Shown here: piece after piece, positions 17,359 through 26,596 of the stretch | How positions within the stretch are numbered: position 1 is the first letter of the stretch | Layout of the letters: each line of letters opens with the position of its first letter | NCBI RefSeq assembly: GCF_014843005.1 | Contig: NZ_JACYXM010000001.1 | Location: forward strand, 62,001-126,000 | Length of the DNA: 64,000 bases | Source of the DNA: Rhodanobacter sp. DHG33 | GTDB lineage: Bacteria > Pseudomonadota > Gammaproteobacteria > Xanthomonadales > Rhodanobacteraceae | Reading direction: 5' to 3' | The notes under the pieces: generated by a model | Database searches by the model: none | What the model was told of the DNA's origin: nothing | Seen by the model: only the letters and a program-made list of their open reading frames with translations | Position numbers and translations under genes: made by a program

Positions 17359-18543
17359 GTGAAGCGACTGCGGATACTGCTGACCATACTCGCCTGCGTG
17401 CTGACGGCTGGAACCTTGCTAGCCGAATCCCCGCCACCGCGCGCACCCAACGGGCTGGCGCTGACGCCGCCGATGGGCTGGAACACCTGGAACAAGTTCG
17501 GCTGCACCATCAACGAAAACCTGATCCGCCAGGCGGCCGATGCGATGGTCGCATCCGGCATGCGCGACGCCGGCTACACCTATATCGTCATCGACGACTG
17601 CTGGCAGGGCCAGCGCGACGCAAGCGGCAATATCCAGCCCGATCCGCAGCGCTTCCCCTCGGGCATGAAGACACTGGGCGACTACATCCACTCGAAAGGC
17701 CTGAAGTTCGGCATCTACTCCGACGCCGGCAAGCTCACCTGCGGCAAGCGCCCCGGCAGTTGGGGCCACGAGTACCAGGATGCGCGCACCTATGCCTCGT
17801 GGGGCGTCGACTACCTGAAGTACGACTGGTGCTCCACCTATACGCAGGACGCGCCGTCCACCTACGAGACGATGAGCGACGCCCTGCGCGCCACCGGCCG
17901 CCCCATCGTCTTCAGCATCTGCGAGTGGGGCGTCAACAAGCCCTGGCTGTGGGCGAAGAACATCGGCAACCTCTGGCGCACCACCGACGACATCTACGAC
18001 CACTGGTCGGGCCAGGACGGCTACCAGCACAGCGTGCTCGCCATCCTCGACCTGCAGGTCGGGCTGGACGGGTTTGCCGGCCCGGGCCACTGGAACGACC
18101 CGGACATGCTGGAGGTGGGCAACGGCGGCATGACCAGCGAGGAATACCGGTCCCACTTCAGCCTGTGGGCCATGCTGGCCGCACCGCTGATGGCCGGCAA
18201 CGACCTCGCCGGCATGAGCGCGGACACCAAGGCCATCCTCACCAACCGCGAAGTGATCGCCGTGGACCAAGACCCGCTGGGCGTCGAGGCCCGCCGGGTC
18301 GCCAAGGACGGCGACTACGAAGTCTGGGCGCGCCCGCTCAAGGGCGGCGGCCGTGCGGTGCTGCTGCTCAACCGCAGCGCTGCCGCCCATGCGATCACCG
18401 TGAACTGGGCCGATCTGGACCTGCCCGCTTCGCTGCGGCTGAAGGTGCGCGACCTCTGGGCGCACAAGAACCTGCCGGACGCGCACGGCAGCTTCACCGC
18501 CGACGTGCCGTCGCATGGCGTGGCGATGCTGCGAATGGAGTGA
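17359..18543 (+). CDS. Secreted GH27 alpha-galactosidase-type glycosidase (second copy)
   Basis: Paralogue of the gene just upstream, clearly a tandem duplication: long stretches such as HSKGLKFGIYSDAG and YASWGVDYLKYDWC are identical. The 394-residue product has its own signal peptide (cleavage near residue 22), nucleophile Asp156 and acid/base Asp211 (WRTTDDIYD). It starts with GTG at 17359. The spacing of 13 bases implies an operon. Divergence is greatest just after the nucleophile motif, near the active site, so the two copies may differ in substrate. It ends nine bases from the convergent AraC gene. Confidence 0.93.
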   Translation: MKRLRILLTILACVLTAGTLLAESPPPRAPNGLALTPPMGWNTWNKFGCTINENLIRQAADAMVASGMRDAGYTYIVIDDCWQGQRDASGNIQPDPQRFPSGMKTLGDYIHSKGLKFGIYSDAGKLTCGKRPGSWGHEYQDARTYASWGVDYLKYDWCSTYTQDAPSTYETMSDALRATGRPIVFSICEWGVNKPWLWAKNIGNLWRTTDDIYDHWSGQDGYQHSVLAILDLQVGLDGFAGPGHWNDPDMLEVGNGGMTSEEYRSHFSLWAMLAAPLMAGNDLAGMSADTKAILTNREVIAVDQDPLGVEARRVAKDGDYEVWARPLKGGGRAVLLLNRSAAAHAITVNWADLDLPASLRLKVRDLWAHKNLPDAHGSFTADVPSHGVAMLRME

Positions 18544-18552
18544 ACGGCCCGC

Positions 18553-19254
18553 TCAGCCGTGCAGGCTGCGAAACTCGCGCGGCGTCATGCCCACGGTGGC
18601 CTTGAACTGGCGGGCGAACGCGCTCTGGTCGGTGAAGCCGCAGGCCAGTCCGATGTCGGCCACGCTGCCTGCGCCGCGCAGCAGGCGCATCGCCGCGTCG
18701 ATGCGCAGCTTGGTCAGCGCCTGCTGCGGGGTGAGCTGGAACACATTGCGGAAGTGGCGCTCCAGCTGCGCCACCGAGACTTCGGCGAGCGCCGCGAGCT
18801 CGCCCACGCGCACGCCTTCGGCGTAGTGCTCCTGCAGGTATTCCATGGCGCGCGCAAGGCGCGGGTAGGTCGGGTGACGTCCGTCGGGGTGGCGAAGGTC
18901 GCGTGAGAGGCCCAGCACTCCGCACACCTCGCCGCGCTGGCGCTGCGGGTATTTGCAGGTGATGCACCAGCCCGGCGCGCGGTTGGGCAGCAGGTGCACC
19001 TCGAGCTGGTTGGCGATGGTCTCGCCCGCCAGCACGCGCCGGTCCTGCGCGGCATAGGAACTGCCCAGCGTGCTGGGAAACAGCTCCGCGACGCTGCGGC
19101 CGATCACCTCCTCGCGCCGCTTCAGGCGCAGCCGGCGCACCAGGGTGAGGTTGGCGTGCGTGTAGCGCCCGCTGCGGTCCTTCACGAAGAACACCACGTC
19201 CGGCAACGCATCGAACAGCGTCTGCATGTCTTCGGCCGAAAGCTTCACGTCCAT
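18553..19254 (-). CDS. AraC-family regulator with N-terminal PAS-like sensor, probably of hydroxyproline catabolism
   Basis: The 233-residue product has a PAS-like domain at residues about 8-115 (FDALPDVVFFVKDRSGRY) and a C-terminal AraC DNA-binding domain with two helix-turn-helices, the second around ADIGLACGFTDQSAFARQFK. The usual AraC sugar-binding cupin is absent. Three cysteines lie in a short stretch of the sensor (WCITCKYPQRQRGEVC), a possible redox or metal site. The ATG at 19254 follows AGGAGG. It is divergent from the hydroxyproline operon, so it most likely activates that operon. Confidence 0.9.
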   Translation of the reverse strand: MDVKLSAEDMQTLFDALPDVVFFVKDRSGRYTHANLTLVRRLRLKRREEVIGRSVAELFPSTLGSSYAAQDRRVLAGETIANQLEVHLLPNRAPGWCITCKYPQRQRGEVCGVLGLSRDLRHPDGRHPTYPRLARAMEYLQEHYAEGVRVGELAALAEVSVAQLERHFRNVFQLTPQQALTKLRIDAAMRLLRGAGSVADIGLACGFTDQSAFARQFKATVGMTPREFRSLHG

Positions 19255-19320
19255 GCCACCCTCCTGATTGCCGCAAGCGAGAGCGCACCTTGGCAGGGTT
19301 TCACGGCGGCAACCACGATT

Positions 19321-19336
19321 ATGCAGAATTCCGCAT
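19321..19336. promoter_or_regulatory. Palindrome in the AraC / hydroxyproline operon divergent spacer
   Basis: ATGCAGAA and TTCCGCAT form a 16-base inverted repeat with one mismatch, located between the divergent araC-type gene and the epimerase gene. A TTGACT hexamer that could serve as a -35 element starts one base after it. This is the position expected for an activator site. Binding by the neighbouring regulator is inference. Confidence 0.45.
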
Positions 19337-19384
19337 TTGACTGGGGCAAGCGCACCTAGACGCAGCCCCGGCCTAGCGCGGAAC

Positions 19385-20338
19385 ATGGCTGCCATGCACG
19401 CCATCCAATTTGTCGATTCCCATACCGGCGGCGAGCCGACCCGCGTCGTCCTCGCCGGCTTTCCCGACCTCGGCCACGGCCCGCTGGCCGAACGCCGCCG
19501 CCGCTTCGCCGACGAATACGACGCCTGGCGCAGTGCCATCGCCTGCGAGCCGCGCGGTTCCGCCACCATGGTCGGCGCCCTGCTGCTGCCGCCGGTGAGC
19601 GCGCACGCCTGTGCCGGCGTGATCTTCTTCAACAACGTCGGCTACCTCGGCATGTGCGGCCACGGCACCATCGGCGTGGTGCGCACGCTGGCGCACCTGG
19701 GCCGCATCGCACCGGGCCGCCACCATCTGGACACGCCGGTGGGCACCGTGGGCGTGGACCTGCACGACGACGGCCGTGTCTCCATCGACAACGTGGCCAG
19801 CTACCGCCATGCGGCCGGATTGCGCATCGATGTGCCGGGCTACGGCAGCGTGCACGGCGATGTCGCCTGGGGCGGCAACTGGTTCTTCATCACCGAAGAC
19901 ACGCCGCTGCCGCTGGACGTGCAGCGGCAGCGCGAGCTGACCGCCTACACCGAAGCGATCCGCCACGCGCTGGAAGCCGCCGGCATCTGCGGCGCGGACG
20001 GCGCGGAAATCGACCACATCGAACTCAACGCGGCGTCGCCCACGCCCGGCATGGATGCGCGCAATTTCGTGCTCTGCCCCGGCCTCGCCTACGACCGCTC
20101 GCCCTGCGGCACCGGCACCAGCGCCAAACTGGCCTGCCTTGCCGCCGACGGCAAACTCGCGCCGGGCCAGGCGTGGCGGCAGGAAAGCATCCTCGGCAGC
20201 ATGTTCGAGGCGCGCTACGAACCGGCGGCGGACGGCAGGGTGTTGCCGCGCATCACCGGCAGCGCGCACATCGTCGCGCAGGGCGAACTGCTGATCGACG
20301 AGAGCGACCCGTTCGCCTGGGGCAGCGGCGCGGAATGA
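19385..20338 (+). CDS. lhpA: 4-hydroxyproline 2-epimerase (proline racemase family)
   Basis: Interconverts trans-4-hydroxy-L-proline and cis-4-hydroxy-D-proline, the entry step of bacterial hydroxyproline breakdown. The 317-residue protein has both catalytic cysteines, Cys91 in MCGHGTIG and Cys241 in [10 protein letters not shown]. This separates it from 3-hydroxyproline dehydratases, where the first is Thr. The family start [11 protein letters not shown] is near the N-terminus. An ATG at 19394 is an alternative start. It overlaps the next gene by four bases, and the pathway context supports epimerase over proline racemase. Confidence 0.93.
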   Translation: MAAMHAIQFVDSHTGGEPTRVVLAGFPDLGHGPLAERRRRFADEYDAWRSAIACEPRGSATMVGALLLPPVSAHACAGVIFFNNVGYLGMCGHGTIGVVRTLAHLGRIAPGRHHLDTPVGTVGVDLHDDGRVSIDNVASYRHAAGLRIDVPGYGSVHGDVAWGGNWFFITEDTPLPLDVQRQRELTAYTEAIRHALEAAGICGADGAEIDHIELNAASPTPGMDARNFVLCPGLAYDRSPCGTGTSAKLACLAADGKLAPGQAWRQESILGSMFEARYEPAADGRVLPRITGSAHIVAQGELLIDESDPFAWGSGAE

Positions 20339-21435
20339 ACGCCTGCGACCTGATCGTCGTCGGCGCCGGCATCGTGGGTGCGAGCTGCGCCGACGAAGCC
20401 GCGGCGGCGGGCCTGCGCGTGGCCATCGTCGAGCCCGGCACCATCGGCGGCGGCGCCACCGCCTGCGCCATGGGCCACCTGGTGGCGATGGACGACGATC
20501 CGGCCGAACTCGCGCTGGCGCGCCTGTCCCTGGACCGCTGGGAGGCTTTCGCCGATCTGCCGGAAGCGGAATTCGACCGCTGCGGCACGCTGTGGGTGGC
20601 CGAAAACCCCGCACAGGCCGCGGGCATCGCGGCGCGCGTGGCCCGCATCCAGGCGGCAGGCGGCCATGCGCATGCGCTCGACGCCGCGCAACTGCGCGAG
20701 ATCGAACCTTCGCTGGCGCCGGACCTCTGCGCCGGCATGCTGGTGCCGCAGGAGGCCGTGGTGTATCCGCCGCGAGTCGCGCAACACCTGGTGCTTCGTG
20801 CCTGCGCGCGCGGCGCGGTGCTTCACCACGGCCGCCGCGTGCGCCAACTGGACACGCACGGCGTCACGCTGGACGACGGCACCGTGCTGCACGGCCCGGT
20901 GCTCGTCGCCACCGGCTGCGCACTGCCGCAACTCGTCCCCGAACTGCCGCTGCGCCCGCGCAAGGGGCACCTCGTCATCACCGACCGCTACCCCGGCAAG
21001 CTGCGGCACCAGGTACTGGAACTGGGCTATGCCGACAGCGCGCACGGCAGCGACGGCAGCAGCGTGGCCTTCAACGTGCAGCCGCGTCCCACCGGCCAGT
21101 TGCTGGTGGGTTCCTCGCGCGAATTCGACATCGACGACCCGGCCGTTTCGCCATCGATGCTGGCGCGCATGCTGCAACGCGCATTCCGCTTCATGCCCTC
21201 GCTGGGCGAATTGCAGGCAATACGCGCGTGGACCGGCTTCCGTCCCGCCACGCCGGATGGGCGCCCCTATCTCGGCGCCGTGCCGGGCCGTGACGGCCTC
21301 TGGGTGGCCGCCGGCCACGAAGGCCTGGGCGTCACCACCGCGCCGGGCAGCGCGCAATTGCTGCTGGACCTGATCCTGGGACGCACGCCGGCGATCGACC
21401 CTGCGCCTTATGCGCCGTCGCGGGTGCTGGCATGA
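20335..21435 (+). CDS. FAD-dependent D-hydroxyproline dehydrogenase, DAO-type subunit
   Basis: A 366-residue member of the D-amino-acid oxidase fold. The N-terminal dinucleotide site is [18 protein letters not shown] and the C-terminal FAD motif is [16 protein letters not shown]. It oxidises cis-4-hydroxy-D-proline to pyrroline-4-hydroxy-2-carboxylate, probably as the catalytic (beta) subunit of a heteromeric enzyme with the next two products, as in Pseudomonas LhpB-type complexes. Start and stop overlap neighbours (ATGA) at both ends, indicating translational coupling and fixed stoichiometry. Confidence 0.9.
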   Translation: MNACDLIVVGAGIVGASCADEAAAAGLRVAIVEPGTIGGGATACAMGHLVAMDDDPAELALARLSLDRWEAFADLPEAEFDRCGTLWVAENPAQAAGIAARVARIQAAGGHAHALDAAQLREIEPSLAPDLCAGMLVPQEAVVYPPRVAQHLVLRACARGAVLHHGRRVRQLDTHGVTLDDGTVLHGPVLVATGCALPQLVPELPLRPRKGHLVITDRYPGKLRHQVLELGYADSAHGSDGSSVAFNVQPRPTGQLLVGSSREFDIDDPAVSPSMLARMLQRAFRFMPSLGELQAIRAWTGFRPATPDGRPYLGAVPGRDGLWVAAGHEGLGVTTAPGSAQLLLDLILGRTPAIDPAPYAPSRVLA

Positions 21436-21686
21436 ACGCACAGGGCGTCGTGCGGCTGGCGGTGAATGGCCGGCCGATCGAAGTACCTGCGGGCACCAGT
21501 GTCGCGGCTGCGGTGGCGCGCATCAGCCCCATGCGTTTCCGCGACTCGGTGCATGGCATGCCGCGCGCGCCGCTGTGCGGCATGGGCGCCTGTTTCGAAT
21601 GCCGCGTGCACATCGACGGCCGCGCGCAATTGCGCGCCTGCATGACGCCGGTGCGCGAAGGCATGCAGGTGACCACCCATGATTGA
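21432..21686 (+). CDS. Small [2Fe-2S] subunit of D-hydroxyproline dehydrogenase
   Basis: An 84-residue ferredoxin-like protein with the cysteine pattern LCGMGACFECRVH plus a later Cys in RACMTPV, as in the gamma (HcnA-type) subunits of heteromeric amino-acid dehydrogenases. It should pass electrons between the two flavin subunits encoded on either side. It overlaps the upstream gene by four bases and the downstream gene by eight. Confidence 0.88.
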   Translation: MNAQGVVRLAVNGRPIEVPAGTSVAAAVARISPMRFRDSVHGMPRAPLCGMGACFECRVHIDGRAQLRACMTPVREGMQVTTHD

Positions 21687-22965
21687 GCGTTGCGACGTGG
21701 CGGTGATCGGCGCCGGTCCTGCCGGACTGGCCGCGGCACACGCCGCCGCCAGTCACGGCGCACGCGTGATCCTGCTGGACGCTCAACCACGCCACGGCGG
21801 CCAGATATGGCGGCATGACGTGGCGCACGGCACGCCGCCTGCGGCGCAGGCAGCGATCCAGGCACTGTCCGGCAAAGTGGAGTGGCGCGCGCAACACCAG
21901 GTCGTCGCCGCCGATGGCCGTCGCCTGCTGGCCGAAACACCGGATGGCGCAGTCGAAATCGATGCCGGTCACGTAGTAATCGCCACCGGCGCGCGCGAAT
22001 TGCAGCTGCCCTTCCTCAACTGGACGCTGCCCGGCGTCGCCGGTGCCGGCGGCCTGCAGGCGCTGGCCAAGCAGGGTTGGCCGCTGGCCGGCAAGCGCGT
22101 GCTGGTGGCCGGCAGCGGTCCGCTGCTGCTGGCCGCCGCGGCCACGCTGCGCAAGCACGGTGCCATGGTGGTCGGCATCCACGAGCAGGCTTCCGCCGCC
22201 CGCGTCGCCGCATTCGCCGCGCAACTGTGGCGCTGGCCGGCACGCGCATGGCAGGCCGCGCGGCTGCGGGTCGCGCTCGCGGGCGTACCGTACCGGTGCG
22301 GCAGCTTCGTGCAAGCCGCATCCGGCGATACGCAACTGCGCGGCGTCGAGTTGCGCGACGCCGACGGAACACGGCAAGTCGAATGCGATTACCTCGCCAT
22401 CGGCTATGGCCTGGTGCCCAATGTCGAGCTGGCCGCCTTGCTCGGCTGCGCGCTCGACCGGTCGGGCACGCATGCCCGCGTGCATGCCGACGATCTGCTG
22501 TGCACCAGCGTGCCCGGCGTGTACGCCGCGGGCGAAGCCTTGGGCATCGCCGGACTGGCCGCCGCGCGCATCGAGGGCAGCATGGCCGGTCACGCCGCCG
22601 CAGACGCAGTCGATGCGGCGCGTGCGCTGGCGCCGGCACGCATCCGTGAGCGCGCGTTCGCCGGCTTGCTGGCGCGGCACTTCGCGCTCGACCCGCGCCT
22701 GCGCACGCTGGCCACTGCCGACACTGTGGTCTGCCGCTGCGAGGACGTGCCGCTTTCCGCACTCGACGATTGCCCCGACACGCGCAGCGCGCGCCTCGCC
22801 GCGCGTTGCGGCATGGGCGCCTGCCAGGGCCGCATCTGCGGCGCGGCGCTGGCCGAGCTGGGCCGCTTCCCGAACGACGGCCCGCGTCGCCCGCCACTGT
22901 TTCCTGCGCGGCTGGCCACGCTGGCCGCTCTCCCTTTCCGCCCAACCACCGAGATCGAACCATGA
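21679..22965 (+). CDS. FAD/NAD(P)-type alpha subunit of D-hydroxyproline dehydrogenase
   Basis: A 428-residue flavoprotein of the HcnB / sarcosine oxidase alpha type. The first nucleotide site is VAVIGAGPAGLAAAHAAA, the second KRVLVAGSGPLLLAAAATL, and the C-terminus has a BFD-like [2Fe-2S] motif (VVCRCEDVP and CGMGACQGRICG). With the preceding two proteins it forms the electron-transfer part of D-hydroxyproline dehydrogenase. It overlaps both neighbours. Confidence 0.88.
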   Translation: MIERCDVAVIGAGPAGLAAAHAAASHGARVILLDAQPRHGGQIWRHDVAHGTPPAAQAAIQALSGKVEWRAQHQVVAADGRRLLAETPDGAVEIDAGHVVIATGARELQLPFLNWTLPGVAGAGGLQALAKQGWPLAGKRVLVAGSGPLLLAAAATLRKHGAMVVGIHEQASAARVAAFAAQLWRWPARAWQAARLRVALAGVPYRCGSFVQAASGDTQLRGVELRDADGTRQVECDYLAIGYGLVPNVELAALLGCALDRSGTHARVHADDLLCTSVPGVYAAGEALGIAGLAAARIEGSMAGHAAADAVDAARALAPARIRERAFAGLLARHFALDPRLRTLATADTVVCRCEDVPLSALDDCPDTRSARLAARCGMGACQGRICGAALAELGRFPNDGPRRPPLFPARLATLAALPFRPTTEIEP

Positions 22966-23867
22966 GCAAGCCTTCCCTCTGGCGCGGCGTCATCCCCGCC
23001 ATCACCACGCCGTTCGCCGCCGACGGCAGCGTGGATCACGCCTTCCTCGCGCGGCATGCGCGCCAGCTGATCGACGACGGCTGCACCGGCATCGTGGCGC
23101 TGGGTTCGCTGGGCGAAGCGGCGACGCTGTCGTTCGACGAGAAGGTCGCGATCATGCACACCCTGGTCGAGGCCGTCGGCGCACGTGCGCCGGTGATCCC
23201 CGGCATCGCCGCGCTCTCCACCGACGAGGGCGTGCGCCTGGCGCGTGCGGCCAAGGCCGCCGGCTGCGCAGGCCTGATGGTGTTGCCGCCCTATGTGTAC
23301 TCCACCGACTGGCGCGAAATGGGCGCGCACATGAGCGTCGTGATCGGCGCCACCGACCTCCCCTGCATGCTCTACAACAACCCGGTCGCCTACAAGACCG
23401 ACTTCACGCCCGAACAGATCGGCGCGCTGGCCGGCAAGCATCCGAACGTGCAGGCCGTGAAGGAATCATCCGGCGACGTGCGCCGCTTCGCCGCGCTGAA
23501 GTCGCTGCTGGGCGAACGCCTGGAGCTGCTGGTGGGCATGGACGACGCCATCGTCGAAGGCATCGCGATGGGTGCCACCGGCTGGATCGCCGGCCTGGTC
23601 AACGCCTATCCGCGCGAGTCGGTGCGGTTGTTCGAGCAGGCGCGCGACGGCGGCTATGCCGCGGCGGCCGAGCTGTACGCGTGGTTCCTGCCATTGCTGC
23701 GGCTGGACACCGTGCCGAAATTCGTGCAGCTCATCAAGCTCACCCAGCAGGAGGTCGACATGGGCAACGAACGCGTGCGCGCGCCGCGCCTGGCGCTGGA
23801 AGGTGCCGAGCGCGAGGACGCCTTGCGCATCATCCGCCACGCCAACGCCAACCGCCCGGCGCACTGA
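22962..23867 (+). CDS. lhpC: Pyrroline-4-hydroxy-2-carboxylate deaminase (DapA family)
   Basis: A 301-residue member of the dihydrodipicolinate synthase/N-acetylneuraminate lyase family. The Schiff-base lysine is Lys167 (VKESSGD) and the conserved tyrosine Tyr138 (YNNP). In hydroxyproline operons this paralogue deaminates pyrroline-4-hydroxy-2-carboxylate to alpha-ketoglutarate semialdehyde. The context, between the dehydrogenase and an aldehyde dehydrogenase, decides against lysine biosynthesis. It overlaps the upstream gene by four bases. Confidence 0.9.
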   Translation: MSKPSLWRGVIPAITTPFAADGSVDHAFLARHARQLIDDGCTGIVALGSLGEAATLSFDEKVAIMHTLVEAVGARAPVIPGIAALSTDEGVRLARAAKAAGCAGLMVLPPYVYSTDWREMGAHMSVVIGATDLPCMLYNNPVAYKTDFTPEQIGALAGKHPNVQAVKESSGDVRRFAALKSLLGERLELLVGMDDAIVEGIAMGATGWIAGLVNAYPRESVRLFEQARDGGYAAAAELYAWFLPLLRLDTVPKFVQLIKLTQQEVDMGNERVRAPRLALEGAEREDALRIIRHANANRPAH

Positions 23868-23868
23868 C

Positions 23869-25458
23869 ATGAACATGCAACCGCAGCTGCTGGCCGGCGC
23901 ATGGCAGGCGCCGCGCGAACCCGCCGGCCATTACCGCGCCGAGAACCCGGCCACCGGCGAAGCCATCGGCCCGGCCTTTCCGCTGTGCGGCGCGGCCGAC
24001 GTGGAGGCTGCGCTGGCCGCCGCCACGGAGGCCGCCACTGCCCTGGCCGACACGCCGCCCGCACGCATCGCCGATTTTCTCGACGCCTACGCACAAGCCA
24101 TCGACAACGATGCCGAAACGCTGGTGGCGCTGGCCCACGCCGAAACCGCGCTGCCCGCGGAAACGCGGCTGGCGAAGGTGGAACTGCCGCGCACGACGCG
24201 CCAGTTGCGGCTGGCCGCGCAGGCGGTGCGCGAGTTCGCGTGGACGTCCCCCACCATCGACACCGCGGCCGGATTGCGCTCGCATTTCGCGCCGCTAGGC
24301 AAGCCGGTGGCGGTGTTCGGGCCCAACAATTTCCCGCTGGCGTTCAACGCGGTGGCCGGCAGCGATTTCGCCTCGGCCATCGCGGCGCGCAATCCGGTGA
24401 TCGCCAAGGCGCATCCTTCGCATCCGGCCACCTGCGAACGCCTCGCGCAGCTCGCGCACCGCGCCATACTGGATACGGGACTGCCCGCGGCCACCCTGCA
24501 GCTGCTGTACGGCTACGACCGGACGCTGGGTTTGCGGATGGCCGGCGATGCGCGCCTTGGCGCGCTGGGCTTCACCGGCAGTCGCGCCGGCGGCATGGCG
24601 TTGAAGACCGCCGCCGATGCGGCAGGCGTGCCGGCCTACCTGGAAATGTCCAGCATCAACCCGGTGTTCCTGCTGCCCGGCGCGCTGGCCGAGCGCGGCG
24701 CGGCACTGGCCGAAGAATTCTTCGCCTCGTGCACCGCCGGCAGCGGCCAGTTCTGCACCAATCCAGGACTGGTGATCGTGCCGGATGACGCGTCCGGCGA
24801 TACCTTCGTCGCCGACGCGCTGGCGCGCTTCGAGGCAGCGGCACCAGGGGTGCTGTTTTCGCGCGGCGTGATGGACGGACTGCAGGAGGCCGTGGATGCG
24901 TTGCAGGGCGCCGGCGCCACTTGCCTGGTCGGCGGACACTCCGCGGGGCCGGGCTATCGGTTCCAGCCCACCTTGCTGCAAGTCAACGCGCGCGACTTCA
25001 TCGAACGCTCCGACGAACTGCAGCGCGAAGCCTTCGGCCCGGTCAGCCTGCTGGTGCGCGTGTCCGGCGAGACAGAAACCCTGGCGCTGATCGCGCAGCT
25101 GGAAGGCAACCTCACCGGCACCGTCTACTCCGCCGCCGATGGCCGCGACGATGCGACGCTGGCGCGGGTCTGCCATGCCTTGCGTCCGCGCGTGGGGCGA
25201 CTGATCGCCAACCGCATGCCCACTGGCGTGGCCGTGAGCGCTGCGATGAATCACGGCGGCCCCTGGCCCAGCACCGGCCACCCCGGCTTCACCGCGGTGG
25301 GCATGCCCTCCGCGATCCGCCGCTTCGCCGCGCTGCACTGCTACGACCACCTGGCCGACGCGCTGCTGCCGCCGGAGTTGCGCGACCGCAATCCCGGCGG
25401 CGTCGCGCGGCTCGTGGATGGCCAGTGGCGCAGCGACGACGTGTCCGCGTCGGCATGA
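23869..25458 (+). CDS. Alpha-ketoglutarate semialdehyde dehydrogenase
   Basis: A 529-residue aldehyde dehydrogenase that completes the pathway by oxidising 2,5-dioxopentanoate to alpha-ketoglutarate. The catalytic Cys296 is in GQFCTNPG and the general base Glu259 in YLEMSSINPVF. The long N-terminus and divergent motifs are those of the KGSADH branch rather than betaine-aldehyde dehydrogenases. One base separates it from the deaminase gene. The start at 23869 is followed by another ATG at 23875. No transporter gene follows; the operon ends in a hairpin. Confidence 0.9.
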   Translation: MNMQPQLLAGAWQAPREPAGHYRAENPATGEAIGPAFPLCGAADVEAALAAATEAATALADTPPARIADFLDAYAQAIDNDAETLVALAHAETALPAETRLAKVELPRTTRQLRLAAQAVREFAWTSPTIDTAAGLRSHFAPLGKPVAVFGPNNFPLAFNAVAGSDFASAIAARNPVIAKAHPSHPATCERLAQLAHRAILDTGLPAATLQLLYGYDRTLGLRMAGDARLGALGFTGSRAGGMALKTAADAAGVPAYLEMSSINPVFLLPGALAERGAALAEEFFASCTAGSGQFCTNPGLVIVPDDASGDTFVADALARFEAAAPGVLFSRGVMDGLQEAVDALQGAGATCLVGGHSAGPGYRFQPTLLQVNARDFIERSDELQREAFGPVSLLVRVSGETETLALIAQLEGNLTGTVYSAADGRDDATLARVCHALRPRVGRLIANRMPTGVAVSAAMNHGGPWPSTGHPGFTAVGMPSAIRRFAALHCYDHLADALLPPELRDRNPGGVARLVDGQWRSDDVSASA

Positions 25459-25464
25459 ACATAG

Positions 25465-25493
25465 GCGGCAGCGGTGCCATGCGCCGCTGCCGC
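25465..25493 (+). terminator. Hairpin at the end of the hydroxyproline operon
   Basis: GCGGCAGCGG (25465-25474) pairs perfectly with CCGCTGCCGC (25484-25493) around a nine-base loop, seven bases after the last stop codon. There is no T-tract, so it may act as a 3' stabiliser or a weak terminator. Confidence 0.55.
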
Positions 25494-25595
25494 ATGTTCC
25501 GGATGCGCAAACCGGCATGACGCCGATGCGCAGTCGCCAGCTCCGAGGGAGCGCCGGCTGCACGCTGAAACACGTGGGTGCCGCGCGCTACCCAC

Positions 25596-25601
25596 TACAA
25601 T
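25596..25601 (+). promoter_or_regulatory. Candidate -10 element placed for a leaderless mRNA of the thioesterase gene
   Basis: TACAAT ends six bases before the ATG at 25608, with no Shine-Dalgarno between them. The predicted transcription start would fall on or beside the A of the start codon. Confidence 0.5.
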
Positions 25602-25607
25602 CGCGGC

Positions 25608-26066
25608 ATGACCGACTCCGCCGCCCACGACCTTGTCCGTTTCATCCGCGCCAAGATTCCGCTGGCGCAGGCGATGGATCTCGAACTGCTGGCCCATGAC
25701 GCCCACCGGCTCGCACTGCGCGCACCACTGGCCCCCAACGTCAACGACAAGGGCTGCGCGTTCGGCGGCAGCCTGGTGAGCCTGATGACCCTGGTGGGCT
25801 GGGGCCTGGTGGAACTCGAGCTGCGTGCACGCGGACAACACTGCGACGTGTTCGTGGGCGAATCCACCGTACGCTATCTGCAGCCGATATGGGCGGACTT
25901 CCACGCCGAGGCGCGGCTCGCCGCGGAGGCGGACTGGGCGGCCTTCTTCGACACGCTGCAGGCGCGCGGCAAGGCGCGCATCGAGGTGGAATGCAGCGTG
26001 CCCGGCACGGACGGCAAACCCGCTGCCACGCTGTCCGCACGCTTCGTGGCCAAACGCCACGATTGA
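25608..26066 (+). CDS. YiiD C-terminal-type hotdog thioesterase
   Basis: A 152-residue single-domain protein that matches the thioesterase domain found at the C-terminus of YiiD. It has the central segment GCAFGGSLVSLMTLVGWGL and the strand CDVFVGESTVRYLQPI. Members are thought to hydrolyse acyl-CoA or acyl-ACP; the substrate is unknown. The start at 25608 is preceded directly by a TACAAT box rather than a ribosome binding site. Confidence 0.8.
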   Translation: MTDSAAHDLVRFIRAKIPLAQAMDLELLAHDAHRLALRAPLAPNVNDKGCAFGGSLVSLMTLVGWGLVELELRARGQHCDVFVGESTVRYLQPIWADFHAEARLAAEADWAAFFDTLQARGKARIEVECSVPGTDGKPAATLSARFVAKRHD

Positions 26067-26117
26067 AGCCGCGCGGCCACCGCCGCAGAATGCGTGGACC
26101 ATTGGGGGAGAACATTC

Positions 26118-26525
26118 ATGTACCGCATCCTGCTTCCGCTCGCCGCCGTCGCACTGCTCGCCGGCTGCGCCAAGAGCGCCCGCAACGACAGCCTGACCGC
26201 CACGCTCAGCGCCTACAACAGCGCGGTGCGTTGGGACGGCATGCAAAGCAGCCAGCAATTCGTCGACCCCGAAGTGCTAAAGGCACATCCGCTTACCGAT
26301 TTCGACATGCAACGCTACCAGCAACTGCGGGTGACCGACTACGACGACGGCTCCGGCCCTGCGCCGCTGGGCGACGACGAAGTGCAGCAGACGGTGAAGA
26401 TCAGTTTCGTCAATATCCATACGCAGTCCGAACGCAGCATCGTCGTACGCCAGACCTGGCGTTACGACGACAAGACCAAGCACTGGTGGCTGGAAAGCGG
26501 CATGCCCGACCTCGGACATAACTGA
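26118..26525 (+). CDS. Small lipoprotein of unknown function
   Basis: A 135-residue protein with a lipoprotein signal peptide ending LLAGC, so Cys17 or thereabouts is lipidated. The ATG at 26118 follows GGGGGAG. The mature part is a mixed alpha/beta domain with an aromatic-rich end (TWRYDDKTKHWWLESG). I do not recognise a named family beyond hypothetical lipoproteins common in Xanthomonadales. Confidence 0.8.
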   Translation: MYRILLPLAAVALLAGCAKSARNDSLTATLSAYNSAVRWDGMQSSQQFVDPEVLKAHPLTDFDMQRYQQLRVTDYDDGSGPAPLGDDEVQQTVKISFVNIHTQSERSIVVRQTWRYDDKTKHWWLESGMPDLGHN

Positions 26526-26543
26526 GCCGCCACCCGGATCGCC

Positions 26544-26564
26544 TATAATCGACGGTTTAACCGT
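26544..26564 (+). promoter_or_regulatory. Promoter -10 and overlapping palindrome for the rhodanese-like gene
   Basis: A consensus TATAAT (26544-26549) is followed two bases later by the perfect 13-base palindrome ACGGTTTAACCGT (26552-26564). This would span the transcription start, a place where a repressor could block initiation. The regulated gene begins at 26597. Confidence 0.5.
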
Positions 26565-26596
26565 ACCGGCGCGCCCTTCGCGCCCGTGGAACCGAC

